Source: Actinotalea sp. JY-7876
Lineage (GTDB): Bacteria; Actinomycetota; Actinomycetes; Actinomycetales; Cellulomonadaceae
Assembly: GCF_014042015.1 (NCBI RefSeq)
Contig: NZ_CP059493.1
Span: 434,001 to 498,000 of the forward strand
Direction: 5' to 3'
DNA length: 64,000 bases
Below are positions 62,220 through 64,000 of this stretch, piece by piece. The notes under the pieces were generated by a model. The model saw only the letters and a program-made list of their open reading frames with translations. It searched no databases and was not told the origin of the DNA. A program made the position numbers and the translations under genes. Every line of letters starts with the position of its first letter. The stretch's first letter is position 1.

Positions 62220-63349
62220 GCGTCTGGACCGAGCTGGTGGGCCAGCGCCACGCGGTGGAGGTGCTGCGCGAGGCCGCGACCGACCCGGGCGCCATGACGC
62301 ACGCCTGGCTCCTCACCGGCCCGCCGGGGTCGGGCCGTTCGAACGCCGCGCGCGCCTTCGCGGCGGCGCTGCAGTGCACCGAGGGCGGGTGCGGCCGCTG
62401 CCAGGCGTGCACGACGACGCTCGCCGGCACGCACGCGGACGTCATGGTGGTCGCGACGGAGAAGGTGACCATCTCGATCGACGAGGTCCGCGAGCTCATC
62501 GGCGTCGCCCAGCGCGCCCCGTCGCAGGGCCGCTGGCGGGTCATCGTGCTCGAGGACGCGGACCGCATGGTGGAGCGCACCTCCAACGTGCTCCTCAAGG
62601 CGATCGAGGAGCCGCCGCCGCGCACGGTGTGGCTGCTGTGCGCCCCCAGCCCGCAGGACGTGGTCGTCACCATCCGGTCGCGCTGCCGCGGCGTCGCGCT
62701 GCGCGTGCCGCCGGTCGACGACGTCGCCGCGCTGCTGGTCGAGCGCGACGGCGCCGACCGGGAGGTGGCGCGGATGGCCGCGCGCGCCGCGCAGAGCCAC
62801 ATCGGCCTCGCCCGCCGGCTCGCCCGCGACCCGGCCGCGCGGGAGCGGCGCACCCGCACGCTGCGGCTCGCCGCGGAGATCCGCGGCATCGGGGACGCCG
62901 TGCTCGCGGCCGCCGACCTCGTCGAGGTCGCGACGACCGAGGCGAAGGCCGCCACCGAGGACCGCGACGCCGCCGAGCGGGCCGCGCTCCTGCACACCCT
63001 CGGCGCCGACGGCGTCGCGACCCTGCCGCCGTCGGTCCGCTCGCAGGTCAAGCAGCTCGAGGACGACCAGAAGCGCCGGGCGACCCGGGCTCAGCGCGAC
63101 GTCCTGGACCGGACCCTGCTCGACCTGCTCTCGCTGTACCGGGACGTGCTCGTGGTGCAGCTCGGCGCCGACGTCGACCTCGTCAACCCGGTGCACGACG
63201 AGATCCACCGGCTGGCGGCGGGCAGCACGCCCGAGCAGACGATCCGGCGCATGGATGCGATCGGTGAGGCGCGGACCCGGTTGGAGGGGAACGTGGCCCC
63301 GCTGCTCGCCATGGAGGCGATGGCCGTCGCGCTGCGCCCGCAGGGGTAG
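62216..63349 (+). CDS. holB: DNA polymerase III delta' subunit
   Basis: A 377-residue clamp-loader subunit. The N-terminal AAA+ domain has GPPGSGRSNAAR (a Walker A-like loop with Arg after Gly-Ser-Gly), a zinc-binding Cys cluster (CTEGGCGRCQAC), the IDEVRELI segment and the VLEDADRMVERTSNVLLKAIEEPP block, then sensor SRC. The C-terminal helical domain follows. In delta' the ATPase site is typically inactive, and the Arg finger in SRC serves the neighbouring gamma/tau subunit. Coupled to tmk by ATGA. Confidence 0.93.
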   Translation: MSVWTELVGQRHAVEVLREAATDPGAMTHAWLLTGPPGSGRSNAARAFAAALQCTEGGCGRCQACTTTLAGTHADVMVVATEKVTISIDEVRELIGVAQRAPSQGRWRVIVLEDADRMVERTSNVLLKAIEEPPPRTVWLLCAPSPQDVVVTIRSRCRGVALRVPPVDDVAALLVERDGADREVARMAARAAQSHIGLARRLARDPAARERRTRTLRLAAEIRGIGDAVLAAADLVEVATTEAKAATEDRDAAERAALLHTLGADGVATLPPSVRSQVKQLEDDQKRRATRAQRDVLDRTLLDLLSLYRDVLVVQLGADVDLVNPVHDEIHRLAAGSTPEQTIRRMDAIGEARTRLEGNVAPLLAMEAMAVALRPQG

Positions 63350-63364
63350 TCGCCCGGCGCGTCG

Positions 63365-63383
63365 GGTCACGCACGTTGTGACC
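63365..63383 (+). terminator. Weak inverted repeat after holB
   Basis: GGTCAC and GTGACC pair around a 7-nt loop, 15 bp after the holB stop. It could be a weak terminator or a protein site for the next gene. Confidence 0.3.
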
Positions 63384-63437
63384 AGATCGACGCCTGCGAG
63401 GGTCCGGACCGGAGGCCAGGACGTCGGTCCCGGCGGA

Positions 63438-63443
63438 TACCGT
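63438..63443 (+). promoter_or_regulatory. -10 element TACCGT, leaderless promoter of the final gene
   Basis: TACCGT ends 7 nt before the GTG at 63451. Confidence 0.55.
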
Positions 63444-63450
63444 GTGACTC

Positions 63451-64000
63451 GTGCTCCACGCCTTCCGCCGCCGCTCGACCTCACCCGCCCCCCGCCGCGC
63501 ACTGCGCGCTGCCGCGACGGGAGCGGTCGCCCTCCTCGCGCTGAGCGCGTGCGTCGCACCGAAGGAGCAGACGACGCCCGAGTCGGCGTCGTCCCCCTCG
63601 GCCTCGGCGCCGGCGGACACCGTCGAGGCCTTCTACGAGCAGGACGTCTCGTGGGAGACGTGCGGCGCGTACGAGTGCGCGACGGTCCGCGCGCCGCTCG
63701 ACTGGGACGACGTCGGCGCCGGGGAGATCTCGCTGGCCGTGCAGCGGTCGCTCGCCACGGGCTCCGACGACGAGCGCATCGGCTCGCTCCTCATCAACCC
63801 CGGCGGCCCCGGCTCGTCCGGGATCGAGTTCCTCGACTACGCCGTGACCGGAGTGCTGGGTGCCGACGTGCTGGCCGCCTACGACGTCGTCGGCTTCGAC
63901 CCCCGCGGCGTGGCCGCGTCCTCGGCCGTGGACTGCGGCCCCGACCCCGTCGTCGACGAGTTCCTGACGGCCGACGTCGCGCTCGAGAGCCAGGCCGACG
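63451..64000 (+). CDS. Alpha/beta-hydrolase lipoprotein, TAP/SlpD-like (partial)
   Basis: The 5' part (183 codons) of a secreted hydrolase cut by the window end. The Arg-rich signal peptide ends in a lipobox-like LSAC (Cys36). A Ser/Pro linker is followed by SWETCGAYECATVRAPLDW, the oxyanion-loop motif INPGGPGSSGIEF and FDPRGVAASS, as in tripeptidyl aminopeptidases (TAP) and the Streptomyces SlpD/SlpE group. The catalytic GxSxG region lies beyond the window. It probably removes short peptides from extracellular substrates, anchored on the cell surface. Confidence 0.85.
   Translation, partial: MLHAFRRRSTSPAPRRALRAAATGAVALLALSACVAPKEQTTPESASSPSASAPADTVEAFYEQDVSWETCGAYECATVRAPLDWDDVGAGEISLAVQRSLATGSDDERIGSLLINPGGPGSSGIEFLDYAVTGVLGADVLAAYDVVGFDPRGVAASSAVDCGPDPVVDEFLTADVALESQAD

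Overview
The window looks like chromosomal core DNA of a high-GC Actinomycete, most likely a Cellulomonas-type member of the Micrococcales. The evidence is the very high GC (by eye well above 70%), strong GC third-position codon bias, GTG starts, a mycothiol synthase (mshD), a bldG-type STAS protein, the actinobacterial tad/helicase/topA gene order, and a GH81 beta-1,3-glucanase. The genus is an inference. I see no rRNA, tRNA, insertion sequence, prophage, CRISPR array or origin.

Layout. 1-2.8 kb: the end of a polysaccharide operon (HlyD-like protein, GH81 glucanase). 2.9-7.5 kb: a Ycf46-like AAA ATPase, a small membrane protein, a 5'-3' exonuclease, an AIM24 protein and an M50 peptidase. 7.5-14.3 kb: two tandem, giant cytosolic c-di-GMP enzymes with the order LacI-like sensor, PAS, GGDEF, EAL. 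14.6-16.8 kb: a DEAD-box helicase and an acyltransferase. 16.8-19.6 kb: a SigK/RskA pair and a duplicated-domain lipoprotein that it may control. 19.8-22.9 kb: msrB, an unknown gene and a DUF47/Pit phosphate-uptake pair behind a structured leader. 22.9-29.3 kb: a MutT1-like Nudix/phosphatase, ppk1, mshD and acs. 29.4-35.3 kb: a disordered membrane protein, an FNT channel, an Old Yellow Enzyme, ACT-malic enzyme and a degenerate Fic protein.

35.3-43.8 kb is the conserved actinobacterial block of HAD-IB phosphatase, CpaE-like ATPase, TadA, TadB, TadC, DUF4244 pilin, two TadE-like proteins, an MrfA-like helicase and bldG. The gap beside the HAD gene holds a structured RNA candidate at the position where mycobacteria carry Ms1 (MTS2823) and Streptomyces carries scr3559. 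43.9-51.2 kb: an SDR, a HAD phosphatase, a K+-independent proton pyrophosphatase (hppA), a lipoprotein, an EEP-family enzyme and a methyltransferase. 51.2-64 kb: a FAD oxidase, a PAP2 phosphatase, topA, a Nudix/CDGSH pair divergent from a haem-oxygenase-like iron enzyme, a TetR regulator, a divergent PfkB kinase/Gfo-Idh oxidoreductase pair, tmk-holB and the start of a TAP-like lipoprotein hydrolase.

Two organising themes stand out. First, about 17 genes appear leaderless: a -10 hexamer (TANNNT or CACGAT-like) lies exactly 6-7 nt before the start codon, and this often decides the start. Second, strong symmetric terminator hairpins separate most transcription units. Several modules relate to phosphate and energy currency (DUF47/Pit, ppk1, MutT1-like, hppA) or to signalling (c-di-GMP, SigK, BldG). 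The best candidates for something undescribed are the tandem PBP-PAS-GGDEF-EAL pair, the SigK-linked duplicated helical lipoprotein, the Ms1-position RNA, and the haem-oxygenase-like/CDGSH pair.
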